A stretch of 28,339 bases of DNA from JBPYFK01 sp051984675 (GTDB lineage: Bacteria > Actinomycetota > Actinomycetes > Mycobacteriales > Pseudonocardiaceae), in NCBI GenBank assembly GCA_051984675.1, contig JBPYFK010000031.1:1-28339 (forward strand), given 5' to 3'. Both the position numbers and the translations under genes were made by a program. Shown piece after piece: positions 1 to 6,955 of the stretch. The notes under the pieces were generated by a model. That model saw only the letters and a list, made by a program, of their open reading frames with translations, ran no database searches and was not told where the DNA came from. Position 1 is the stretch's first letter, and the number at the start of each line of letters is the position of its first letter.

Positions 1-2
1 CG

Positions 3-242
3 CAGCTGGCCCGGATCGCCGGCCTCGCCGACGCGTACGGGCAGGGCAGCATCCGCACCACCGCGCAGCAGCAGCTGATCATCCTGGACGTCCCGGCGGA
101 CCGGACCGACGCACTGGTCGCGGAGCTCGCGGCCGAGGACCTGCCGGTGCACCCGAGCCCGTTCCGCGAGGGGACGCTGGCCTGCACCGGGATCGAGTTC
201 TGCAAGCTCGCGATCGTCGAGACCAAAGGCCGGGCGCAGGAG
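3..242 (+). pseudogene. Fragment of a siroheme sulfite/nitrite reductase (second paralogue, broken at 3' end)
   Basis: An open frame enters the window at base 3 and encodes about 80 residues that align with the middle of ferredoxin-dependent sulfite/nitrite reductases. It contains IRTTAQQQLIILDVP, then PSPFREG and the cofactor motif ACTGIEFCKLAIVETK, whose two cysteines ligate the 4Fe-4S/siroheme centre in this family. It resembles, but is clearly diverged from, the minus-strand copy at 230-1648. After RAQE (to about 242) the homology stops and the frame runs through antisense sequence of the other copy to a TAG at 312-314. The second Cys pair and the C-terminal domain are missing, so this is a broken gene or an assembly join. 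The 5' part lies outside the window. Confidence 0.72.
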
Positions 243-379
243 TTCGGGCAGCCGTTGACGGTGATGCTCACCGGCTCCGGGAAGTCCGGCAGCCGTCGCT
301 CCAGCTCCCGGTAGAGCAGCTGCGCCCGATTCTTCGTCTCGACGATGGCGAGCTTGCAGAACTCGATCCCGGTGCAGGC
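180..379. repeat. Imperfect long inverted repeat at the reductase fold-back
   Basis: Bases 180-239 and the reverse complement of 320-379 match at 54 of 60 positions, counted by eye, with an 80-base spacer. The arms are the conserved cofactor-binding segment of two oppositely oriented reductase copies. The breakpoint lies at 230-242, where a stretch of up to 13 bases fits both genes: as RAQE on the plus strand and SCAR on the minus strand. Confidence 0.85.
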
Positions 380-1648
380 GATCACCCCGCGCCGCCACGG
401 CGACGGGTTGGCGTGCAGACCCAGCCCGGCGAGCTCGTTGACCAGACCGTCAACCTCGGACTTCGGGACGTCCAGCACCAGCAGGTTCTGCTCCACGGTG
501 GTGCGTACCCGCTGGGAGCCGACCCGTTCGGCGGCCTTGGCCACCTCCATCAGCGTCGAGCCGCTGACCCGCCCCGCCGGGGACTTGACCCCGACGTAGA
601 AGTTGCCGTCCTGCTGGTGGTGCACGCCCAGGTGATCGCGGGCCTCCGGCGTCTGGGGGGCAGGGCCCTCGGTGAGCTTGCGGCCCAGGTACTCGTCCTC
701 CAGCACCTGCCGGAACTTCTCCGCGCCCCAGTCCGCGACCAGGAACTTCAACCGGGCGCGGTGGCGCAGGCGACGGTAGCCGTAGTCCTTGAACACCCGG
801 GTCACGCCGAGCCAGACCTCCGGGACCTCCGCCAGCGGCACCCAGGCGCCCAGCCGCACGGCCAGCTTCGGGTTCGTGGACAGGCCACCGCCGACCCACA
901 GATCGAAGCCCGGGCCGTGCTCGGGGTGCTCGACGCCGACGAACGCGACGTCGTTGATCTCCGGCACCGTGTCCCACCGCGGCGACCCGCTGATCGCGGT
1001 CTTGTACTTGCGCGGCAGGTTGGCCAGTTCCTTCTCGCCGATGTAGCGCTCGGTGATCTCCCGCACGGCCGGTGTGCCGTCGATGATCTCGTCCGCGGCG
1101 ATGCCCGCGACCGGCGATCCGAGGATCACCCGGGGGCAGTCCCCGCACGCCTCGGTGGTGGACAGGCCGACGCTTTCCAGCTTCTCCCAGATCGTCGGCA
1201 CGTCCTCGATACGCACCCAGTGCAGCTGTACGTTCTGCCGGTCGGTGACGTCGGCGGTGTCCCGCGCGTAGGTCTGCGAGATCTCACCGATCGTGCGCAA
1301 CTGCTCGGTCGTGAGCGCACCGCCGTCGACGCGTACCCGCATCATGAAGTAGCGGTCGTCGAGCTCCTCCGGCTCGATCGTGCCGGTCCGCGCGCCCGGG
1401 ATGCCCGGCGCGCGCTGCGTGTAAAGCCCGTACCAGCGGAAACGGCCCCGCAGGTCGCCCGGGTCGATGGAGTCGAAGCCGCGGTGGGCGTAGATCGTCT
1501 CGATCCGCTGGCGGACGTTGAGCGGGTGGTTGTCCTTCTTGGAGCGCTCGTTGGGGTTGAGCGGCTCGCGATAGCCGAGGGCCCACTGCCCTTCGCCGCG
1601 CTTCTTCCGGGGAGAGCGGCGGTTCGGGGCGTCGGTCGGGGGCACCAT
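230..1648 (-). CDS. sirA: Ferredoxin-dependent sulfite (nitrite) reductase, 3' end lost at an inverted junction
   Basis: This is a siroheme/4Fe-4S enzyme that reduces sulfite to sulfide (or nitrite to ammonia) with ferredoxin electrons, in assimilatory sulfur metabolism. ATG at 1648 is preceded by GGAGGT with a 6-nt gap. About 473 authentic residues can be read: RNVRQRIETIYAHRG-like N-terminus, TDRQNVQLHWV, GDCPRVILGSP, RTTVEQNLLVLDVP, then CTGIEFC (Cys425, Cys431) and NGCPNSCAR (Cys467, Cys471). All four cluster ligands are present. Family members are roughly 550-570 residues; the last ~90 are absent because at 230-242 the sequence switches to the sense strand of another reductase copy. The minus frame stays open to base 1 but is antisense there. 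The usual downstream cysH is not in the window. In mycobacteria the equivalent gene also lies near hemW. Function as it stands is doubtful unless the join is an assembly error. Confidence 0.85.
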
Positions 1649-1722
1649 GTTCCGACCTCCGGTTCGACATGGCGCAGGACACGCCGCGCGAACATCCCCG
1701 AGCGAGGTGGGGGATTTTCGCA

Positions 1723-1743
1723 GCCGGCGTCCCCGGCGCCGGC
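1723..1743. promoter_or_regulatory. GC-rich hairpin in the sirA leader (possible attenuator element)
   Basis: GCCGGCG (1723-1729) pairs perfectly with CGCCGGC (1737-1743) across a 7-nt loop. It lies between the leader peptide stop and the sirA ribosome binding site. On the minus strand it is followed by GCGAAAATCC, not a T run, so it is not a classical terminator for sirA. It could be part of an attenuation fold. That role is inference. Confidence 0.35.
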
Positions 1744-1769
1744 TTTGGGTTGCGGGAAGCGGCGACGGG

Positions 1770-1859
1770 TTAGCCTGTGCGGCGGCACAGGGCGCTCGAC
1801 ACCCGTCGCAGGTCCACGTAGCGGCGGGCGACCAGCAAGGGCATGTTGGTCGCAGTCAT
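1770..1859 (-). CDS. Short Cys-containing leader peptide upstream of sirA
   Basis: A 29-codon frame ends with TAA at 1772-1770. It encodes a peptide with the core RRYVDLRRVSSALCRR. This closely fits the short actinobacterial leader peptides (pattern like RRHVDL-x-RVSSA-x-C) annotated as putative leader peptides ahead of sulfur-assimilation genes. ATG at 1859 lies 7 nt after a CACGCT hexamer with TTGGAC 18 nt further up, fitting a leaderless transcript. An in-frame ATG at 1844 would give 24 residues. The peptide ends 121 bases before sirA on the same strand. The likely role is cis-acting: translation through the Cys codon would report cysteine or sulfur status and control downstream expression, as known for Cys-containing uORFs in mycobacteria. 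The family match is from memory; the mechanism here is inference. Confidence 0.7.
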   Translation of the reverse strand: MTATNMPLLVARRYVDLRRVSSALCRRTG

Positions 1860-1866
1860 CTCGCTA

Positions 1867-1896
1867 AGCGTGCCATGCGTCCACCGCGTGGTCCAA
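1867..1896 (-). promoter_or_regulatory. Putative promoter of the leader peptide and sirA
   Basis: Read on the minus strand, TTGGAC (1896-1891) and CACGCT (1872-1867) are separated by 18 bases. The ATG at 1859 starts 7 bases after the -10, so the transcript would be leaderless. Confidence 0.45.
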
Positions 1897-2004
1897 CATC
1901 ATCCGCATGCTGAGACGGCCCAGCGGCAGGCTCGTGTCCAGCGATTTCGCAGGTCGGTGAGTTGGCTCGTGGAGGTTGTCGGCCCGGGTGTGGGACAGCT
2001 GACA

Positions 2005-2025
2005 TTTCTTCTGGAACAGAAGGAA
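2005..2025. promoter_or_regulatory. Palindrome upstream of hemW (possible operator)
   Basis: CTTCTG (2008-2013) and CAGAAG (2017-2022) form a perfect inverted repeat around GAA, and flanking bases extend the symmetry (TTT and GAA). The site lies about 25 bases upstream of the proposed hemW -10 and is AT-rich for its surroundings. It could be a repressor or activator site for hemW. No regulator is identified. Confidence 0.3.
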
Positions 2026-2046
2026 CTGTCTTGGCCGCGCGGCTGG

Positions 2047-2052
2047 GATACT
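2047..2052 (+). promoter_or_regulatory. Putative -10 of hemW (leaderless)
   Basis: GATACT ends 7 bases before the GTG at 2060, and no ribosome binding site precedes that GTG. Both points fit a leaderless transcript. No convincing -35 is visible. Confidence 0.4.
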
Positions 2053-2059
2053 GGCTGCC

Positions 2060-3289
2060 GTGCCTTCCGCTCTGCCCGACGGCCAACCCGCCCCGCCAGA
2101 CGGGTCGCTGCCCGCGAGCGCGCTGGCCGGGTTGGGCACCCGCCCGTTCGGCGTGTACGTGCATGTGCCCTTTTGCGCCACGCGGTGCGGCTACTGCGAT
2201 TTCAACACCTACACCGCAGACGAGCTCGGTTCCTCGGCCGGGTTCGACAGCTGGCTGGACGGCCTGCGCGCTGAGCTGGATTTGGGCGCGCGGGTCCTGG
2301 CTGCCGGCCCGCGGCCGGTCCCGCCGGCCGAGACGGTCTTCGTCGGTGGCGGAACGCCGTCGCTGATCGGCGCGGGCCGGCTGGCGGAGGTACTCGACGC
2401 GGTACGCGGGGCCTTCGGGTTAGCGCCGAACGCGGAGGTCACCACCGAGTGCAACCCCGAGTCCACTTCGCCGGAGTTCTTCGCCGGCATTCGCGAAGCC
2501 GGCTTCAGCCGGGTGTCGCTTGGGATGCAGTCCGCCGTGCCGCACGTGCTGCGTATCCTGGACCGCCGCCACACTCCGGGACGTCCGGTAGCGGCCGCGC
2601 GGGAAGCGCGCGGGGCCGGATTCACGCACGTCAACCTCGACCTGATCTACGGCACCCCGGGTGAGAGCGTCGACGACCTGCGCCGCTCGCTGGACGCGGT
2701 GCTCGATGCCGAGGTGGATCACGTCTCGGCGTATTCGCTGATCGTCGAGGACGGGACAGCGATGGCGCGCAAGGTCCGACGTGGCGAGCTGCCCGCGCCG
2801 GACGAGGACGTGCTGGCCGATCGGTACGAGCTGATCGACAACGTGCTCAGCTCGGCGGGGCTGCACTGGTACGAGGTGTCGAACTGGGCGGCCGGCTCCG
2901 ATGCCGCCTGCCGGCACAACCTCGGTTACTGGCAGGGCGGCGACTGGTGGGGAGCCGGCCCGGGCGCGCACAGCCACGTCGGCGGCGTCCGGTGGTGGAA
3001 CACCAAGCACCCCGCCCGTTACACCGCTCTGCTCGCGGAAGGCACGTCACCGGCGGCGGCGCGGGAGCTGCTCAGCGCCGAGGACGTCCGAGTGGAGCGC
3101 GTGATGCTGGAGTTGCGGCTGTCCGCGGGCCTGACAGCCGACGTTCTCGACGAAGTGGGGCTGATGGTCGCGAAACGCGCCGTCGAGGACGGCCTGCTGG
3201 ACGCGGAGGCACTCGATCGCGGTCGCTGCGTCCTCACCGACCGGGGACGCCTGCTCGCCGACGGCGTGGTCCAGCAGCTGCTGGGGTGA
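2060..3289 (+). CDS. hemW: Radical SAM protein HemW (coproporphyrinogen III oxidase-like, haem chaperone)
   Basis: This is a 409-residue cytosolic radical S-adenosylmethionine protein. GVYVHVPFCATRCGYCDF (about residues 31-48) carries the CxxxCxxC motif that binds the SAM-associated 4Fe-4S cluster, with the extra Cys/Phe typical of the HemN/HemW family. FVGGGTPS, TTECNPES and the HVNLDLIYGTPGE segment follow, and a HemW-type C-terminal domain closes the protein. Actinobacterial and other HemW proteins are often annotated as HemN, but those studied bind haem and deliver it rather than oxidise coproporphyrinogen; which applies here is inference from the family. The GTG start at 2060 fits a leaderless promoter. 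It sits upstream of hrcA, as in other actinobacteria, separated by about 200 bases. Confidence 0.92.
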   Translation: MPSALPDGQPAPPDGSLPASALAGLGTRPFGVYVHVPFCATRCGYCDFNTYTADELGSSAGFDSWLDGLRAELDLGARVLAAGPRPVPPAETVFVGGGTPSLIGAGRLAEVLDAVRGAFGLAPNAEVTTECNPESTSPEFFAGIREAGFSRVSLGMQSAVPHVLRILDRRHTPGRPVAAAREARGAGFTHVNLDLIYGTPGESVDDLRRSLDAVLDAEVDHVSAYSLIVEDGTAMARKVRRGELPAPDEDVLADRYELIDNVLSSAGLHWYEVSNWAAGSDAACRHNLGYWQGGDWWGAGPGAHSHVGGVRWWNTKHPARYTALLAEGTSPAAARELLSAEDVRVERVMLELRLSAGLTADVLDEVGLMVAKRAVEDGLLDAEALDRGRCVLTDRGRLLADGVVQQLLG

Positions 3290-3382
3290 GTTGGAGCAAT
3301 GGAGTGCGCCCCTGCCAATCACTCTCACCGGTGCTGTCGCGTACGCAGACATGTAACGATCGGCTCTGCGGACAGAACACCG

Positions 3383-3388
3383 TAAACT
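3383..3388 (+). promoter_or_regulatory. Possible -10 hexamer of the hrcA-dnaJ2 operon
   Basis: TAAACT lies about 100 bases upstream of the hrcA start, in the hemW-hrcA spacer. No good -35 is seen at normal spacing, and no CIRCE palindrome is present in this spacer. Confidence 0.25.
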
Positions 3389-3490
3389 CGATGGGTGGGC
3401 CGTTGAGGGCGCCACAGGAAGTTGCTGTGCTGACAGCAGCTGGGTCCGCAGTGCCGTGTTTGCGGGCGCCACGAGTAGGAGGTGACGCGG

Positions 3491-4513
3491 GTGAACGCGG
3501 ATGAACGCCGCTTCGACGTGTTGCGCGCGATTGTGGCGGACTACGTCTCAAGCCGTGAGCCGGTCGGGTCCAAAGTGCTCGTGGAGCGGCACGACTTGGG
3601 CGTCTCCAGTGCCACGGTGCGCAATGACATGGCGGTGCTGGAAGAAGAGGGGCTGATCGCCCAGCCACACACCAGCGCTGGGCGTATCCCCACCGACAAG
3701 GGATACCGGCTGTTCGTGGACCGCCTGCACGAGATCAAACCGCTGACCGGGGCCGAGCGGCGCGCGATCAAGACGTTCCTCGAAGGGGCGCTGGACCTCG
3801 ACGACGTCATGCGGCGCTGCGTCCGGCTGCTGGCGCAGCTCACCCAGCAGGTGGCGGTGGTGCAGTACCCGACGCTGTCCCGCTCCACCGTCCGCCACAT
3901 CGAGGTCGTCACCATCTCGTCCGCGCGGTTGATGCTGGTCCTGATCACCGACACCGGCCGGGTGGATCAGCGGGTCGTGGACATCGCCGAGCTCATCACC
4001 GAGGAGGACGCAGCACGCCTGCGCACGGTGCTGAACTCCGCGATGGCCGGCAAGCGCCTGCCGGACGCCTCTGCCTCGTTGGCTGAGTTGCCCGAGCAGG
4101 CCCCCCCGGACCTGAAGGACGTGGTGTCCCGCGTGTGCGGGGTGCTCATGGAGTCGCTGGTCGAACACCCTGAAGAGCGCTTGGTGCTCGGGGGAACGCC
4201 GAACCTGACACGGAACGTGGCAGACTTTCCGGGTTCGCTCCGCCAGGTGCTGGAGGCGTTGGAGGAGCAGGTGGTGGTGCTCAAGCTGCTCGCCGCCGCC
4301 CGCGACTCGAGAACGGTCACGGTTCGCATCGGAGCGGAGAACGAGGCCGAGGAGATGCAGACCACATCGATCGTCTCCACCGGGTACGGCTCGGATGGAA
4401 CGGTGCTCGGCGGAATGGGTGTGGTCGGTCCCACTCGGATGGACTATCCGGGAACGATGGCGGCCGTTCGCGCCGTTGCGGCATACGTGGGTGAGATCCT
4501 GGCGGGGCGGTAA
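3491..4513 (+). CDS. hrcA: Heat-inducible transcription repressor HrcA
   Basis: HrcA is a dimeric DNA-binding repressor that blocks chaperonin (groE/dnaK-type) transcription by binding CIRCE palindromes and is kept active by GroEL. Residues 1 to about 75 form the winged helix, with LRAIVADYVSSREPVGSK, VSSATVRNDMAVLEEEGL and PHTSAGRIPTDKGYR all visible. The central and C-terminal part is the GAF-like HrcA domain, ending MDYPGTMAAVRAVAAYV. I chose GTG 3491 because AGGAGGT (3477-3483) lies 7 bases upstream; an in-frame GTG at 3482 would overlap that site. The protein is 340 residues, normal for the family. dnaJ2 follows about 120 bases downstream, the standard actinobacterial pairing. No CIRCE site is seen nearby, so its targets are probably elsewhere. 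Confidence 0.95.
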   Translation: MNADERRFDVLRAIVADYVSSREPVGSKVLVERHDLGVSSATVRNDMAVLEEEGLIAQPHTSAGRIPTDKGYRLFVDRLHEIKPLTGAERRAIKTFLEGALDLDDVMRRCVRLLAQLTQQVAVVQYPTLSRSTVRHIEVVTISSARLMLVLITDTGRVDQRVVDIAELITEEDAARLRTVLNSAMAGKRLPDASASLAELPEQAPPDLKDVVSRVCGVLMESLVEHPEERLVLGGTPNLTRNVADFPGSLRQVLEALEEQVVVLKLLAAARDSRTVTVRIGAENEAEEMQTTSIVSTGYGSDGTVLGGMGVVGPTRMDYPGTMAAVRAVAAYVGEILAGR

Positions 4514-4543
4514 CGATCGGCCGCCGGCAGTGGCCCCCACGGT

Positions 4544-4579
4544 GCCGGTTGGGAGCACCGGCGTGCGGTCGCACCGCAC
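4544..4579 (+). promoter_or_regulatory. Two adjacent hairpins in the hrcA-dnaJ2 spacer
   Basis: GCCGGT (4544-4549) pairs with ACCGGC (4557-4562). Directly after it, GTGCGGT (4563-4569) pairs with ACCGCAC (4573-4579) around a 3-nt loop. There is no T tract, so these are more likely mRNA structure or a processing/partial attenuation point than a full terminator. Confidence 0.35.
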
Positions 4580-4632
4580 AACCCTCAAGCCGTTAAGCGT
4601 GCAGTCGTCAAGAGCGAGGAAGAACCGACAAG

Positions 4633-5817
4633 GTGGCCAAGGACTACTACGGAATCCTCGGGGTACCGAAGGATGCCAGCCCGGAGCAGATCAAACGCGC
4701 CTACCGCAAGCTAGCCCGGCAGTACCATCCAGACGTCAACCCCGACCAGGAAGCCCAAGAGCGGTTCCGGGACGTGTCGACCGCCTATGAGGTGCTGTCC
4801 GACCCGAAGAAGCGGCAGATCGTCGATCTGGGCGGGGACCCGCTGGGCTCCGGCGCGGGCGCGGGTGCCGGCGGGGGCATGGGCGATCCGTTCGCCGGCT
4901 TCGGCGGCCTCGGCGACATCATGGACGCGTTCTTCGGCGGGTCCGCGGGCGGCGGGGGTCGCGGGCCGCGCAGCCGGGTGCAGCCCGGCTCGGACGCCCT
5001 GCTGCGCCTGGAGCTGACCCTGGAGGACTGCGCCGCCGGGGTGAATCGGGACATCACGGTCGACACGGCGGTGCTGTGTGAGACCTGCAACGGTGGAGGC
5101 TCCCGGGAAGGCAGCGCGCCGTCGACCTGTGACACCTGTGGCGGTCGGGGCGAGGTGCAGTCCGTGCAGCGGTCGTTCCTCGGCCAGGTGATGACGAGCC
5201 GGCCGTGCCCCGTGTGCCACGGCTTCGGCGAGGTCATCACCGACCCGTGCCTGCAGTGTGGCGGCGATGGCCGGGTCCGGTCCCGCCGCACCATCACGGT
5301 CAAGATCCCGGCCGGTGTCGGCGACGGGATGCGCGTGCGGCTGGCCGGTGAGGGCGAGGTCGGTCCCGGCGGCGGCCCGCCCGGCGACCTGTTCGTCGAG
5401 GTGGAGGAGAAGCCGCACGACCGGTTCACCCGGGACGGCGCTGACCTGCACTGCACGGTCGAGGTGCCGATGACGGCCGCCGCGCTCGGCACCGTGATCA
5501 CGCTGGACACCTTGGAGGGCCGGGAGGAACTGACCGTCGAACCCGGCACCCAGGCCGGCACCGAGCACGTCCTCGCGGGTCACGGGCTCCCGAAACTGCG
5601 GTCCAACGGTCGGGTCAGCGGTCGCGGGGACCTGCACGTGCACCTGGACGTGGTCGTTCCCACCAAGCTCGACGAGCCGCAGGCCGAGCTGCTGCGCCAG
5701 CTGGCGTCGCTGCGCGGCGAGGAGAAACCGGAGCCGACCGTCACCGCCAACGGCAACGGGCAGCGCGGCGGGTTCTTCTCCCGCTTCAAGTCCTTCGGTG
5801 GCCACACCCACCGCTGA
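4633..5817 (+). CDS. dnaJ: Molecular chaperone DnaJ (DnaJ2 type)
   Basis: DnaJ is an Hsp40 co-chaperone that delivers unfolded clients to DnaK and stimulates its ATPase. The J domain covers residues 1-66 with the catalytic HPD at 32-34. A Gly/Phe-rich linker with GGMGDPFAGFGG follows. Four CxxCxGxG zinc repeats start at Cys149 (CETCNGGG, CDTCGGRG, CPVCHGFG, CLQCGGDG), so both zinc centres are intact. The C-terminal substrate-binding domains contain the expected GRVSGRGDLHVHLDV segment, and the tail ends RFKSFGGHTHR. Its 394 residues are normal. GTG at 4633 follows GAGGAAG with a roughly 10-base gap. It is probably cotranscribed with hrcA; the position next to hrcA marks it as the DnaJ2 paralogue rather than the one in the dnaK operon. 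Confidence 0.95.
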   Translation: MAKDYYGILGVPKDASPEQIKRAYRKLARQYHPDVNPDQEAQERFRDVSTAYEVLSDPKKRQIVDLGGDPLGSGAGAGAGGGMGDPFAGFGGLGDIMDAFFGGSAGGGGRGPRSRVQPGSDALLRLELTLEDCAAGVNRDITVDTAVLCETCNGGGSREGSAPSTCDTCGGRGEVQSVQRSFLGQVMTSRPCPVCHGFGEVITDPCLQCGGDGRVRSRRTITVKIPAGVGDGMRVRLAGEGEVGPGGGPPGDLFVEVEEKPHDRFTRDGADLHCTVEVPMTAAALGTVITLDTLEGREELTVEPGTQAGTEHVLAGHGLPKLRSNGRVSGRGDLHVHLDVVVPTKLDEPQAELLRQLASLRGEEKPEPTVTANGNGQRGGFFSRFKSFGGHTHR

Positions 5818-5866
5818 GCACAGGGTCGTCCACGTTGAGCACACCGTCGAACGGGCAGGCGAAGTA

Positions 5867-6613
5867 GTGGGTACGTCGTCGTTGCCGGTGTTTTCCGTCG
5901 AGCGGATTCCCGAGGTCGGTCCGGGCAGGCTGGACGGCCCGGAGGGCCGGCACGCCGCCACGGTGCGGCGGCTGCGGGTGGGGGAGCGGTTGTTGCTCTC
6001 GGACGGCCAGGGCGGGCTCGCGCAGTGCGAGGTGACCGGTACCGGGAGGGACGCGCTGGACTTGTCGGTCCTGGACCGATGGAACGTCCCCGAGCCGGCG
6101 CTGCGCGTCCGGCTGGTGCAGGCGCTGATCAAGGGCGACCGGGGCGAGCTGGCCGTGGAGCTCGCCACCGAAGCCGGGGTCGACGCGGTCGTGCCCTGGC
6201 GGGCCAGCCGCTGCGTGGCGCGCTGGGAGGACGGCCCGCGCGGCGCGAAGGCGCTGGCGCGCTGGCGCGGCACCGCCGCGCAGGCGGCGAAGCAGGCGCG
6301 GCGCGCCTGGACGCCGCGGGTGGCGGAGCCGGTGCACACCTCGGGACTGGTGGACCTCGTGCGCGCCGCGGACGCGGCGTTGGTCCTGCACGAGTCGGCG
6401 ACGACCCCGATCACGGCTGCGGAGCTGCCGCGATCGGGTGAGCTCGTGCTGGTGGTCGGCCCGGAGGGCGGGATCGCCCCGGAGGAGCTGGAGGCGGTGA
6501 CCGCCGCCGGGGCGCGGCCGGTCCGGCTGGGGCCGACAGTGCTGCGCGCGTCGAGCGCGGCGGCTGTGGCGTTGGGGGCGTTGGGGGCGCTCACGGACCG
6601 GTGGGCGGACTGA
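5867..6613 (+). CDS. rsmE: 16S rRNA (uracil1498-N3)-methyltransferase RsmE
   Basis: RsmE methylates N3 of U1498 in the 30S decoding region, using SAM. The N-terminal PUA-like part reads LPVFSVERIPE...LDGPEGRHAATVRRLRVGERLLLSDG. The C-terminal SPOUT domain has the knot motifs LVLVVGPEGGIAPEELE and LGPTVLRASSAAAVALGAL. The second motif has SS where many homologues have ET or ST. GTG 5867 gives 248 residues, normal for RsmE, and places LPVF correctly at the N-terminus. An in-frame GTG at 5798 would overlap dnaJ by 20 bases and add 23 unmatched residues, so I prefer 5867, without a strong ribosome binding site. It follows dnaJ by 49 bases, as in mycobacteria, and is probably in the same operon. 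Confidence 0.9.
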   Translation: MGTSSLPVFSVERIPEVGPGRLDGPEGRHAATVRRLRVGERLLLSDGQGGLAQCEVTGTGRDALDLSVLDRWNVPEPALRVRLVQALIKGDRGELAVELATEAGVDAVVPWRASRCVARWEDGPRGAKALARWRGTAAQAAKQARRAWTPRVAEPVHTSGLVDLVRAADAALVLHESATTPITAAELPRSGELVLVVGPEGGIAPEELEAVTAAGARPVRLGPTVLRASSAAAVALGALGALTDRWAD

Positions 6614-6808
6614 CACACGGAGTGTCCGCAACCGGTCTGACTAGGGCAAAAGAAAGATCGAATTCCTTCCGCTGATCCATGGCGCCCAGCGGTGCGCGAC
6701 CACTAGGCTCGCGAAAGAGCGGGATTGCCCCCCGATCCTGCTGCCGGTTCGGCGCTCGTGAAAGCGTCGAACTCTCGCCGGGCACCTCCCCCTCGGTCCG
6801 GCGAGAAG

Positions 6809-6853
6809 CTGCGCCGCGACTGGGTAATCCCCCCAGGCCCCGTCGCGGCGCAG
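6809..6853. terminator. Perfect 12-bp stem (possible terminator or structured RNA)
   Basis: CTGCGCCGCGAC (6809-6820) is exactly complementary to GTCGCGGCGCAG (6842-6853). The 21-base loop can form a further short pairing (TGGG with CCCA). No T tract follows, so a Rho-independent terminator is only one option; a GC-stem terminator of the actinobacterial type or a structured transcript are others. Confidence 0.5.
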
Positions 6854-6882
6854 TATCCGGCGGTGCGGTATCCGGCGGTGCG
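6853..6882. repeat. 15-bp direct tandem repeat, two copies
   Basis: GTATCCGGCGGTGCG occurs at 6853-6867 and again, identically, at 6868-6882. It abuts the right arm of the 12-bp stem. Confidence 0.9.
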
Positions 6883-6943
6883 GCTGTGGCCAACACGGTG
6901 CCTGATCAGCGCGCTAGCTTGGGCACCAAGATCGGTGGGCGGC

Positions 6944-6949
6944 TAGTCT
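6944..6949 (+). promoter_or_regulatory. Putative -10 of the HIT gene (leaderless)
   Basis: TAGTCT ends 6 bases before the ATG at 6956, with no ribosome binding site between. TTGGGC at 6919-6924 is a possible but widely spaced -35 (19 bases). Confidence 0.5.
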
Positions 6950-6955
6950 GCCGGC

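Larger units (their letters stand above)
6614..6955. other. 342-base gene-free spacer with structured DNA
   Basis: No frame here has convincing coding character; minus-strand frames look like noise. It holds a small hairpin just after rsmE (GACAC/GTGTC, near 6612-6626), a large perfect stem (6809-6853), a 15-bp tandem repeat (6853-6882) and the HIT gene promoter. Confidence 0.6.

Noticed and set aside
413..1867. Long plus-strand frame opposite sirA
   Set aside because: It is antisense to a gene with all four reductase cysteines and clear family motifs; its translation is low-complexity Arg/Ala/Gly sequence.
3302..3341. GAGTG...CACTC inverted repeat before hrcA as a CIRCE element
   Set aside because: CIRCE has CACTC first and GAGTG second with a 9-base spacer; here the order is reversed and the spacer is 13.
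4711..6618. 635-residue minus-strand frame across dnaJ and rsmE
   Set aside because: It is a shadow of two well-identified plus-strand genes, typical of high-GC DNA.
6591..6896. 101-residue minus-strand frame in the rsmE-HIT spacer
   Set aside because: It runs through the hairpin and tandem repeat and has no ribosome binding site or recognisable motif.
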